Positions 55,602-64,000 of a stretch of DNA of 64,000 nt are shown piece after piece. Location: assembly GCA_018398575.1 (NCBI GenBank), contig JAGTXZ010000002.1:2110501-2174500 (forward strand), read 5' to 3'. Within the stretch, counting starts at the first letter, position 1. Each line of letters begins with the position of its first letter. The notes beneath the pieces are model-generated. The model was given only the letters and a program-made list of their open reading frames with translations. It was not told the DNA's origin and did not search any database. Both the position numbers and the translations under genes were made by a program. This stretch comes from Ampelomyces quisqualis (taxonomy: Eukaryota; Ascomycota; Dothideomycetes; Pleosporales; Phaeosphaeriaceae).

Positions 55602-55984
55602 TAGGACCATGTCGTGTGATACCTTGACTGACGAGTTGGATTCTTTGGTTTGGTTTACCCACCCCTCTTCTTTTTCTTTGTCGAGACGCCCACGCGGCAG
55701 CTTTGGTTTCCTTTGTATAGTTTGTCGCTGAACGGGCGAGGTTTCGATTCTCGGTGTATTTTTTTTTGAGTAGCGGGACTTTTTGGAGGCAGGTTGATGA
55801 CCATGTGCAGATGGGTTACGAAATGATAACGACAGACGAACGTGTGGACGATTTTTGAACATTGATCGTATTCCGCGTGTTGGTGAAGCATGTGCTTCGT
55901 GATATCGTAAGCTTTTCCAGCCTTTGCGCCAATGATGCCCTAAACACCGTCACAATGCACACCACACACCATCCCAGCCCTCAT
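55602..55984. other. Convergent 3' ends, no gene seen
   Basis: A 383-bp space between the stops of the gene at 54715-55601 and RPC40. It contains a short T-run near 55759. No coding sequence seen. Confidence 0.5.
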
Positions 55985-57249
55985 CTATTTCGTCATTTCA
56001 TCCAGACCCCTCTTGATTCGCTGGCATTTGACCTTGAGCAACTTGACACTTTCCAAAAACAGCTCATCACTCTCCCACTGCCCCGTGCTTTCCACGCGGA
56101 AGATGAAGTGGTCTCGTATCCTGCCCAGCTTGACTTTGTCCTTGAACTCGGAGTGTCGCAAGCACTCTCTGCTCACTGTGTCTTTCATCGGGTCGTCGAC
56201 CACGGCTTTGAGCTCGCCTTCTTCGCCAATCAAGTCTGGGTCGTTACTCGACTCTTCTGGCGTGACCGTGTCGAGCTTGATCACGCCGCGCGGGAAGCAG
56301 CGCGCGAATTTCTTGGCGTCGGCGCCCAGGATAGGCTTGAGGATGTCGATGGTCGGCATAAGGCGGTAACTGGCGGTTGCCACGGGTGAGAATTTCGCAT
56401 GATCCTGTCCGATGCCTTTGATCGCGTGCATGCTCAGTTGAATCTTCTGCCCCGGGCGCATCTTGACGATCAAAATGTCGGGGTTCATGGCGCGGATTTC
56501 CTGGCCTGCGGGGAACTTGTCGAATTGCTGGCCGAGCGGTTCCCATATCAGATCCTTCGCGTATACGTTGTGTCCTTGGTATAGTTTGTCGGGATCGGTC
56601 TCACCCTGGATTGCGCGCTGCAATCCGCCCTCTTGCCATTTACATTCGACGTCGAGCTTCAAGATGATGGTGTTGTAGTCGCTTGGTGTGCCAGAGCCCT
56701 CGTCTTCGTCGGACGGCTTCTTGTACCATTTCAGCCAGCGGAGACCGTCGTGGGATCCGCACAGTGGGATGAGGCCAAGGCGGTGGGCGAGAACTTCGTC
56801 TTGGATGATAGATGTGTTTTGGTAGACGAAGACGTCTTCGATCGCAAGGGTGGGGATTTCGGCGAGCAGTATGCGTCGGAAAGCGTTTGCGACTGAGGTG
56901 TCGATGCCGGTGAGAGAGAATGAAGCGTCATGTGAGCTGTGGGTGTGGAACTGGACATGGAAGTTCTGCTATCTTTATTAGACAGCGCATCTGGAGGGAA
57001 TGTCTCATCCAGGTTGCTTGTGACAGGCGAGAGCGCGCACATACGCTTTTGAAGTATTCGAGGTCCCAGTCGTGGTTTTCGCCGGGCCAGTGTCCGGGAA
57101 AGTCGGTGGAAGCTTGGTTTTGAACGATTTCAGTACCAACTTGGAGCTTCTGCAACTTTGTTTAGCGGATTGCAAGGAAACGTTCCTTGTCAAAGGCATA
57201 CCTTCCTGTACACCAGCTGCTCTGCGGTCGGAGGTTCTGGAGGCGCCAT
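55985..57249 (-). CDS. RPC40: RNA polymerases I and III subunit AC40
   Basis: Three exons, 57249-57202, 57149-57045 and 56965-55985, giving 377 aa. It starts MAPPEPPTAEQLVYRK and continues KLQVGTEIVQNQASTDFPGH. The alpha-like dimerisation domain is plain: FSLTGIDTSVANAFRRILLA, EIPTLAIEDVFVYQNTSIIQ, DEVLAHRLGLIPLCG. Then come PAGQEIRAMNPDILIVKMRP, GQKIQLSMHAIKGIGQDHAK, FSPVATASYRLMPTIDI and the C-terminal RDHFIFRVESTGQWESDELF. AC40 pairs with AC19 as the assembly platform of RNA polymerases I and III, equivalent to bacterial alpha. Introns are 52 and 79 nt. Full length (yeast Rpc40 is 335 aa). It is head-to-head with NUO49 over 210 bp. Confidence 0.95.
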
Positions 57250-57459
57250 TTGTGCGGGTTTGCGACAAGAAATGGTGTTTCCGGCGGGACGAACTTTTTC
57301 GACAGACGTGCGCCACCGCGGCGCGCCCGGGCCAGTAAGATGTGAGCTAAACTGGTATCATCATCGATGTGAGGGCCCCCCTCAACGCCACGCCTCTGCT
57401 CTCCACTCGACCTGCCCACTGAGGCCTCACCCGGGCGAACAGAGCGACAAAGCGACACC
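57250..57459. promoter_or_regulatory. Divergent promoter region, RPC40 / NUO49
   Basis: A 210-bp space between outward-facing starts at 57249 (minus) and 57460 (plus). Both promoters must lie here. It is GC-rich; no TATA box or repeated site is evident. Confidence 0.5.
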
Positions 57460-59160
57460 ATGCCCGCCCCATTTGCGCGTCTGGCCGGCCACACGGCGAA
57501 GCGGCTGTGTCTCAACGCCTCCCGCCCCCAGCTCCGAGCGGCCTTCCCTACGCGACCCGTTGCGCGATGTCTGTCGGCCTCGTTGCCTCGCCGATATGCC
57601 CACGTGGAGGAGAACCAGCGCATGCGAATGGTACCGACCGACGAGAACTTTGGCCGCCCAATCGACCCGGAGGACCCCGAGAATGTGAGCATGGCCCAGG
57701 ACGAGTCGGACCACGTAGAGAATCGGAAAATCAGGCACTACACGGTCAACTTCGGTCCTCAGCATCCGGCCGCCCACGGTGTGTTGCGATTGATTCTGGA
57801 ACTCAATGGCGAGGAGATTGTGCGCGCCGATCCCCACGTCGGACTGCTGCACCGAGGCACAGAGAAGCTCATCGAGTACCGGACCTATCTGCAGGCGCTT
57901 CCCTACTTCGACCGCCTGGACTACGTCTCTATGATGACCAATGAGCAATGCTTCTCCCTTGCTGTCGAGAAGCTGTTGAACATCGAGATTCCCGAACGCG
58001 CCAAGTACATCAGAACCATGTTCGGCGAGATTACCAGGATTCTGAACCATCTCATGTCCATTTTGTCGCACGCCATGGATGTTGGTGCTCTCACTCCCTT
58101 CTTGTGGGGTTTCGAGGAGCGCGAGAAGCTCATGGTGGGTCAATCTCGTGTTTGTTGAAGAGCAGCGGCAGCTAACCATTGCACAGGAATTCTACGAACG
58201 TGTCTCTGGTGCCCGTCTTCACGCTGCCTACGTCCGCCCAGGTGGCGTATCACAGGATCTGCCCCTCGGTCTGCTTGACGATATCTACCAATGGGCTACC
58301 CAATTTGGCGACCGCATAGACGAGACAGAGGAGATGCTGACAGACAACCGCATCTGGATTGGCCGAACGAAGGGTGTTGGTGTCGTCTCTGCCGCAGACG
58401 CCATCAATTACTCCTTCTCCGGTGTCATGCTTCGCGGATCGGGTGTGCCATGGGACATCCGCAAGTCGCAGCCATACGACGCATACGACAAGGTCCAGTT
58501 TGACGTACCCGTTGGCGTCAACGGTGACTGCTACGACCGCTACCTCTGCCGCATGGAGGAATTCCGTCAATCACTCCGCATCATCCACCAGTGCTTGAAT
58601 CAAATGCCCGCCGGACCCGTCAAGGTCGAGGATTACAAGATCGCCCCTCCGCCACGAGCCGCCATGAAGGAGAATATGGAGGCTCTCATCCACCACTTCC
58701 TACTCTTCAGCAAGGGTTATTCAGTCCCGCCGGGCGAGACATATAGTGCCATCGAGGCTCCCAAGGGAGAAATGGGTGTCTTTCTTGTCTCAGATGGCAG
58801 TGAAAGGCCCTACAGGTGCAAGATTAGGGCACCTGGCTTCGCACACTTGGCCTGCATGGACCAGATCGCAAGAGGGCATTTGCTCGCTGATGCTGTGGCT
58901 ATTATCGGCACTTTGGTACGAATCCCCTAGTACAAAGTGCTTGTTGTGTCTCAGAGTGAATACTAGCTCAGAGCAACAAGCACAAGTATGACGTCCTGTT
59001 TAGATGCAATCGCTAACATTGTCTAGTATGTCTCTTCCCCCCCCCCTTACCTGTTTCCACCCGATCTACAAATTACAAAGTAAGTCCACACATTCTCAGG
59101 ACCTTCACTGACTTCCTTCTTTTAAAAAGTGACCTCGTATTCGGTGAAATCGACAGATAA
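57460..59160 (+). CDS. NUO49: Complex I 49-kDa subunit (NDUFS2), 3' end rearranged
   Basis: Certain exons are 57460-58134 and 58187-58915; the last coding piece is 59130-59160. The presequence (MPAPFARLAGHTAKRLCLNA ... SLPRRYAHVEE) is mitochondrial. Family motifs are NFGPQHPAAHGVLRLILELN, GLLHRGTEKLIE, LPYFDRLDYVSMMTNEQCFS, ERAKYIRTMFGEITRILNHL, HAAYVRPGGVSQDLPLG, INYSFSGVMLRGSGVPWDIR, YDRYLCRMEEFRQS and APGFAHLACMDQIARGHLLA, ending with the conserved DLVFGEIDR. It forms the quinone site of mitochondrial complex I. A single intron from 58916 to 59129 gives an immediate TGA. Frame is saved by two introns (58916-59026 and 59080-59129) around a 53-nt exon that would insert 18 residues before DLVFGEIDR, giving 495 aa. 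Family length is nearer 477, so this exon is doubtful and the end needs transcript evidence. Confidence 0.88.
58937..58983 (+). other. 10-bp perfect hairpin inside the last part of NUO49
   Basis: GTGCTTGTTG (58937-58946) pairs perfectly with CAACAAGCAC (58974-58983) across a 27-nt loop that itself contains CTCAGAG twice. It lies in the proposed intron after 58915. The 8-mer TACAAAGT flanks the block at 58931-58938 and 59074-59081. Confidence 0.75.
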
Positions 59161-59300
59161 GGGCCTGTTCGGTGCTCCGTTTCGGCGCTCCGTTTCGACC
59201 CAATTAGGCTCCGTTTCAGTAACGGAGCCGGAATGGTGCTTATGTTCGGTTGTAACGGGGTTTCGATAGCATAACCGGACTGGAGGCTCCGTTTTGTTAG
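59161..59300. repeat. Repeat-rich tract abutting the NUO49 stop, possible transposon end
   Basis: It begins directly after the stop TAA with GGGCCTGTTCGG. GCTCCGTTT occurs four times (59174, 59187, 59208, 59286), and GGCTCCGTT/AACGGAGCC form a 9-bp hairpin at 59207-59229 with a 5-nt loop. A TAA followed by GGGCCTGTT resembles a PIF/Harbinger-type end with a 3-bp TAA target duplication. I found no matching reverse-complement end in the window, so the class is a suggestion only. Confidence 0.5.
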
Positions 59301-59514
59301 CGATTACACTACAAAAAATACCCTGCTTAGTGCTTACTTGACCCATAATCTACCCCTTTAAGCTCGCTGGAGACACCGTTTCGCTGCTGGTCCTTGAGAC
59401 CACCAGTAGCTCACCGGAGCTCTCGTTTTGCTCACGTGACGCCATAGATCCAACGCCCAAGAAGCCTAACGACGGTACTGGCGACGGCGTTGCTTGCCAG
59501 CTGATCTCAGTGGC

Positions 59515-60024
59515 ATGGTTGAGAGCGACATAGAAAGCGACTGCCGGGCAACGCGCTGCAACGCGGGGTTGATGGCCGCCATTACTCGGAGCAGCAGGCA
59601 TCTCACCTGCTTGAGGTCTCACAAAATCACGAAGTCACATGGAACTGAAACGGGCAAAACAGGTGCCGAACAGCTCCTCTGTTTCTAATCTAATCATAAT
59701 CCTCATGCTGATTTTGCTCCGCTGGATAGTCGTCGATCGGGCGCCAAAGCTCGCCAGGATCGATACGAGCAGTCCCATCCTTACCAGCCGGTTGATGATG
59801 CCTCTAATGGTCGCCACAGCTTTGATGATCTTCCTGTTGCCGATCAGCGCGAGCGTCTTGACATGCTAGCCGTTAGCAGGCAGGATCTTGTTCCCGTGTT
59901 GAACGATATCCAGCATACGATGTTCGATCTTCAGAAGTCTGTTCGCCGTAGTACACAGGATATCAAGGCTCGTCTAGATCACGTGTACAAGGTGATGCAA
60001 GATCAGCAGGACTTCTTGGGTTAA
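59515..60024 (+). pseudogene. Unrecognised ORF interrupted by one in-frame stop
   Basis: From the ATG at 59515 the frame runs MVESDIESDCRATRCNAGLM to GAEQLLCF, meets TAA at 59686-59688, then stays open to 60024. The second part looks coding: SGAKARQDRYEQSHPYQPVD, SFDDLPVADQRERLDMLAVS, then a coiled coil QDLVPVLNDIQHTMFDLQKS and VRRSTQDIKARLDHVYKVMQ. I do not know the family. It could be a broken transposon-borne gene, or the stop could lie in an intron I cannot define. Its place between a repeat tract and a copia relic favours mobile-element origin. Confidence 0.45.
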
Positions 60025-60999
60025 CGGGGTTGATGAATGAAGTTGGATCGATGGAAGGTAAGGTTTGTGGCGGTTTTCTCTGTACAGTACGACTCTTGGC
60101 TCAATTCGAGCAGGCCTATGAGCCCAAATCCATTAGATTTCAACTCCGACTTACTTAATCAATTGCCGTGACTGATCTCTTTACATTTTGGAAGTTGAGC
60201 AGTTCCTTATAGTTGAGGAATTGCTCAAGCGTGAGACACTTTGTGAATCCATCTGTTGGCATCTTATTTGTTTTAAGATACTCTACATTTCGAATAGAAT
60301 GCGCGTTCAAATATTACTCTGGTTATAATTAATTTATCTTGGATTGTTGTTCTCTTGTGAGGTTGCTTGGCGAAGTAGAGGCAGATCCAAGACCTACCGA
60401 CAACCATGTTAGTTGCCAAGATCTCGCAGTTAAACTTGTCAAACGCTACTGCAGGACATAGGGGAGCGTTGCTGGTACAGTCGCGATAATGAGATGTCGT
60501 CCGGTGGATACGGTAACAAGTCTTCTGGTGGACAAGCTATGATTTTCAATTGTGCTCTTGAAACCCCCATTTGGTTGAACATGCTTCCTATCTCAACTTC
60601 AGTTTCAAGTACTGAACTGTCCAGGTTATCGTTATTCAAGTAGCACCATAGAAGTAAGCATTCGAGAGCTTCTATTAAAAATCTATCGTAGTCTAGTCTA
60701 TGCTTACTAGCGAAGATGCACGTTTGATATGCATGAAAATGAAAGATGATATTCTATGCCGAATAAATTTGTCTTCCGTGATCATACCTATCATGTCCAC
60801 TTGTTTGATCACTTCGAGATAGCATGTGTGCAGAAACATAACCTTGAATCTGCAATGTGTAACTCTACACGTTCTCCTTTCCTCCAAATCTGCCCGGCAT
60901 GTCGCTGTTCTGGTATATCACTGTTTCGGTATATCGCTGTTCTGGTACATTGCTATTTCGATATTGTCGATCTTGGTCCATTTTTCTGGTGGTGTTCCA
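60025..60999. other. AT-rich spacer with retroelement relics
   Basis: AT-richer than the rest of the window. It contains the copia relic at 60155-60301. A minus-strand open segment at 60439-60690 (DRFLIEALECLLLWCYLNND, then SSVLETEVEIGSMFNQMGVS) reads like coding sequence of unknown type. Degenerate GGTATATC(G/A)CTG(T)TTC-like repeats lie near 60900-60965 (CTGTTCTGGTATATCACTG / TTTCGGTATATCGCTG / TTCTGGTACATTGCT). Confidence 0.5.
60155..60301 (-). mobile_element. Ty1/copia retrotransposon relic (end of pol)
   Basis: On the minus strand HSIRNVEYLKTNKMPTDGFT, then KCLTLEQFLNYKELLNFQN, ends at a TAA. The pattern VEYLxTxxMPTDGFTKxL is the conserved C-terminal end of copia RNase H/pol polyproteins, just before the right LTR. 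Upstream the frame is closed by stops, and no LTR pair is evident, so this is a degraded fragment. Confidence 0.68.
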
Positions 61000-63900
61000 T
61001 CAACCTTGTCTTGCAGTTTCGTACTTCAGTTTCCACCAAAGCTGGTACTGCTTGCGTTCCGCGGCCGTCGACAGCTTGTGCACACCTCTCAAGTGACACA
61101 TGTAGGAAGCTTCTGTTGGGAAAAAGCGGTGCTTTTCCTCGCACTCGGAATGGAGGCATTCAGTGCCATGGAACGGGACGATTTCTTCGCCAGGATAATA
61201 CAGCCCCAGATCCTTCGTCTCGATATCATGACGATATTGCAAATGTTTGTCCAGTGTTGCCTGTGAAGCGTAAACTTTGATTTGAACGCCACAGTCTTGG
61301 TGTTGACATGGCTTATTCGCTATAAATGTCCGGGGTACGGGCGTCACTGTATCCACATTCTTTGGGCGAGGATACAGACGGACAGTCTCTGGTGTGGGCA
61401 TGTATTCCGACCATTGTTCAGCGGCCAGCTTGTGTGTCTTTTTCAAGTGATCCGTATAGTCTGCGTACTGTCCGATCTCTGCACTGGTCTTGCATCCTGG
61501 AAAAAGACACATCGTCTTGATGTACCTCTTGCTCGCTCCACGTGTTGCCGCGAACTTGATTGGAATGATTTGGGCGATATATACGCGTGCTTGTTCGGTT
61601 TTAAGCATGTGATAACTGCTTAAATGGCGTCTGAAGGCCTCTCGAGACACGAAGGTATGCTCTTTCGGTAACTGGCACCCAGGATAGTTACACGCGGTCG
61701 GACCTGGCCATCTATCGTCATGATGGAGCACGCGGTGGTTCCTAAGCAGGTGATCAGTGGCGAACTCCTTCTTCACACCGCATGTATCTTTGTCGGGACA
61801 AGGTTTTGGGAAACCCTCGCTAGCCGTGTTGATATCTTTCGCTTTACGTTTGCGAACAAATCCTGTCGTGGGGTATTGCGTCTGGGATAGATGATCGAGT
61901 GATTCGCCATTGTCGATTTGCTCCGATGTGGGTGGAAGTGAACAGTTCACTTGATGCTGGTCGCGGCGGAGTTCAGAGTTGAAGATCCTTGTACAATGCG
62001 ATTTGGTACAATGGTAATAAAATCTTGAGGGTGGATCGCGACTGTTTCCCGTCGGGAGGTTTTTGGGGAGCGTATCTGACGTGACGCTGAAAGAATTCAA
62101 CTTTGAGAGAACACCAATGAATTCGTTCGATTTCGCCGTGAAGAATGTAGGCTCGCTGCCGTTCAATGACGTGGCCATCATGGTCATACAACCTTTGGTC
62201 AGATGATCGACTTCATCTTCAGTCTCGAAATTATCGGTTGCATCTGCTTCTCCCCCAAACATATCGTTGGCAAACCCGCGGAGGCTGATATCAATGTTCG
62301 CAAGGTTAGAGTCGGCAGTGGCGATTTCATCGGAGGGTCGAATATTCTCGTCATCGATAGTGTCCATGCTTGCGGAATTGTCTGGGGTCGTGTTGGGTTG
62401 GTCCATCGCAAGGCGTTGATGTGTCGACCAATTGTCGAACTGAACCTTGGTTAATTCCTTGCGTGCTTTGTATCGATCGTTCCGATCGAGTTTGTTTAGA
62501 CCTTTGGATGCGCAGTATTTATCAATGTCGCTGGTCTCGAGCTTGCGCTTCTTGAAAGGTCGTGTCGCCATTGGTACACCGAATGCATCTGGGCCATCCT
62601 CTTGCTCACGCCGTGCAGCAGACTCGAATCGAATGCTCCAATGCTCTCGTCTGTCGCGCCCAATGTATTCATCGGTCACTCCGCTCATCATACTCTTCAT
62701 CGAATGTCCGAGCGCACGCCGGACTCGATCAGTGTCACCACTGTCTGATTTGAGAGCGAATATGTCGGCAGCAGCACCCCTACGGATGTCGTGGGTTGTT
62801 GGTACATTGAGCATGCCAACCAGTTTTGCTGCGTGTGCAAGAAAGCGCTGTTGCTGATCGATAGATGCGGGGTGATCGAAATCCAAATGTTGGTTTCGGG
62901 TCATGGCGTGAAAGACGGGGTCACTGGGCCTTGTCCAAATGAACCGCTTACTCTGGCGGTTCATTACATTGGCCATGAGCTCGGATAAGCTTGACTCTGC
63001 GACGGCCCCGATGCGTAAAGCGTATGCGACACACAGTTTGGTAGGATCAACCACGTTTTCGCTTTCGTCAAGTTGCTTCAGTTCGATTTCGGCGGTATGG
63101 CTGTGGTCTTGTCTAGTCGCACGATACAGTCAGTAAATGTGATAATAAAGCCGGTCGTATCATCAACTCACTTGCAACCCTTGCGCCATAACAATTTGAC
63201 CAACATCTTCAGAACGATCTGACCATCTCGAACGGTCGCACGAAGGTCGATATCTCGCCATTTGATATACTCTTCACCTGTATAATGGGCGCTTCGTAAG
63301 AAATCCCCGGCTCGAGAGCATAGAGCGGCTTGTAACACGAGAGCGAAGCAGCCTGCGACCGTTACATCCCAACACTTTGTCCCGTTTTCGACAGCGTCGA
63401 AAAGTACAGCTTTGACCATTTTCTTAATAATTTGGCATGTGAGCCATTGCTTCTGCCGTACAGGGTCTCTCGTAATGAGGCCATCGTCGAGTAGCTTTTG
63501 GATCGTACTAGACGTGCGGAGTCGATCGCGCTTCGACAATTGGAACTTTGCGTAATGAAACGTCAAGGCACCTTCAAGGACCCGCTCAGCGTCTTTTATG
63601 AGTACCCACGCGATCTTTCCATCTGCGTGTCTGGATTGAAGGTGGTAAGGCAATCGTGATATGAACCGCTCGAAATCTTCGCCTGTGGGAGTTGGACTGT
63701 TGACGGGTTAGACTCAATCGTGATACTCGTTAATGGGAGATAGTAATAGTGATCCTTACTCTTCACGCTTGTCAATCAAAAGCGTGTTGGAAGCAAAACA
63801 TTCAAATAGTCTGAACCAGTACTTGCGCGAAAGGGTTGTGGATGGTGCGTGTCCTGTGTATTGGAGTGTCTTCGCGGTTTTCTTGGACGCAATTCGATCT

Positions 63901-64000
63901 GCCATCGAGTTTTCGATCATCGAGGCCATGGCTCGTTTGCCGATCTTTGAGCCATTTTCGTTAGGGACGTCGAATTCCAGATCAGAGGAATCGAAGTCCA
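61000..64000 (-). CDS. Tyrosine recombinase with C-terminal zinc-finger array (partial)
   Basis: Three exons seen: from the edge (64000) to 63760, 63696-63172 and 63112-61000; at least 958 aa, start outside the window. Introns (63 and 59 nt) have GTAAGG/GTGAGT donors and CAG/TAG acceptors. The N-terminal part (KTLQYTGHAPSTTLSRKYWF) resembles a recombinase DNA-binding segment. The catalytic core has CSRAGDFLRS (first Arg, about 63314), THDIRRGAAADIF (HxxR, His about 62793, Arg about 62784), VRRALGHSMKSM (second His, about 62706) and VTDEYIG (nucleophile Tyr about 62667). This R..HxxR..H..Y order is that of tyrosine recombinases, as in fungal Cryptons and Starship captains (DUF3435). About six C2H2-like fingers follow, for example CNYPGCQLPKEHTF to HLSSYH, and CQHQDCGVQIKV to HLQYRH. 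No frame break is present in the 3 kb seen. Which subgroup it belongs to cannot be settled from here. Confidence 0.78.

Noticed and set aside
58916..59129. A single simple intron at the NUO49 3' end
   Set aside because: The donor and last acceptor are good, but joining them puts TGA directly after GTL and loses the conserved DLVFGEIDR ending.
61000..64000. Calling the recombinase a definite Starship captain
   Set aside because: Only the recombinase is visible, no cargo or element ends are seen, and core genes start about 2 kb beyond its 3' end; class left open.
1..64000. tRNA, rRNA, CRISPR array or bacterial operon signals
   Set aside because: I looked for tRNA B-box-like GGTTCGANTCC contexts, spaced direct repeats and Shine-Dalgarno-driven gene strings and found none that hold up; the gene structure is eukaryotic throughout.

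Overview
The window is a piece of nuclear DNA from a filamentous ascomycete, most likely a Dothideomycete. The genes carry many short introns, mostly 45-60 nt, with GT..AG ends and CTAAC/CTGAC branch sites. Intergenic spaces are short, and the gene set is typical of Pezizomycotina (DUF726 and DUF2417 hydrolases, Pal1, an RSC4-like tandem bromodomain protein). The class is an inference; no rRNA, mitochondrial or species-specific marker is present. I rebuilt gene models by hand by joining reading frames at splice sites so that family sequence stayed continuous. All models with closed ends sum to a multiple of three.

Layout. 0-27 kb is dense housekeeping DNA: dynactin p50 (partial), ARPC2, UTP12/DIP2, mitoribosomal mL54, a Ser-rich unknown, PWP1, the spliceosomal helicase PRP16, a DUF726 hydrolase, UTP23, PP2A methylesterase PPE1, a DUF2417 membrane protein, PAL1 and the U6 snRNA exonuclease USB1. 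27.3-33.9 kb is looser: a decayed FAD monooxygenase, a GH17 cell-wall glucanase with a 3 x 84 bp coding minisatellite, and a possible small gene relic. 34-42.3 kb returns to intact genes: a DUF1294 protein, a small single-pass membrane protein, a CaMK-type kinase, RSC4-like and an unknown. 42.3-46 kb is a decay zone with a broken bicupin gene and a 37-bp inverted repeat pair. 46-59.2 kb is again core: an epimerase-like protein, DNA topoisomerase I, ATP synthase gamma, an unknown, RPC40 and the complex I 49-kDa subunit. From the nuo49 stop codon to the right edge (59.16-64 kb) the DNA looks mobile: a repeat-rich tract beginning right after the stop codon, an ORF broken by one stop, a Ty1/copia relic, and a large apparently intact gene combining a tyrosine-recombinase core with about six zinc fingers, running off the window.

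Functional themes. Several genes serve ribosome production (UTP12, UTP23, PWP1, RPC40, mL54), RNA splicing (PRP16, USB1), chromatin/DNA topology (RSC4, TOP1), cytoskeleton and polarity (dynactin p50, ARPC2, PAL1) and oxidative phosphorylation (ATP3, NUO49). Many neighbours are head-to-head over 200-500 bp and probably share promoters. The most unusual items are the zinc-finger tyrosine recombinase, the rearranged 3' end of nuo49 next to it, two GC-AG introns, and the inverted repeat at 44.7-45.0 kb.
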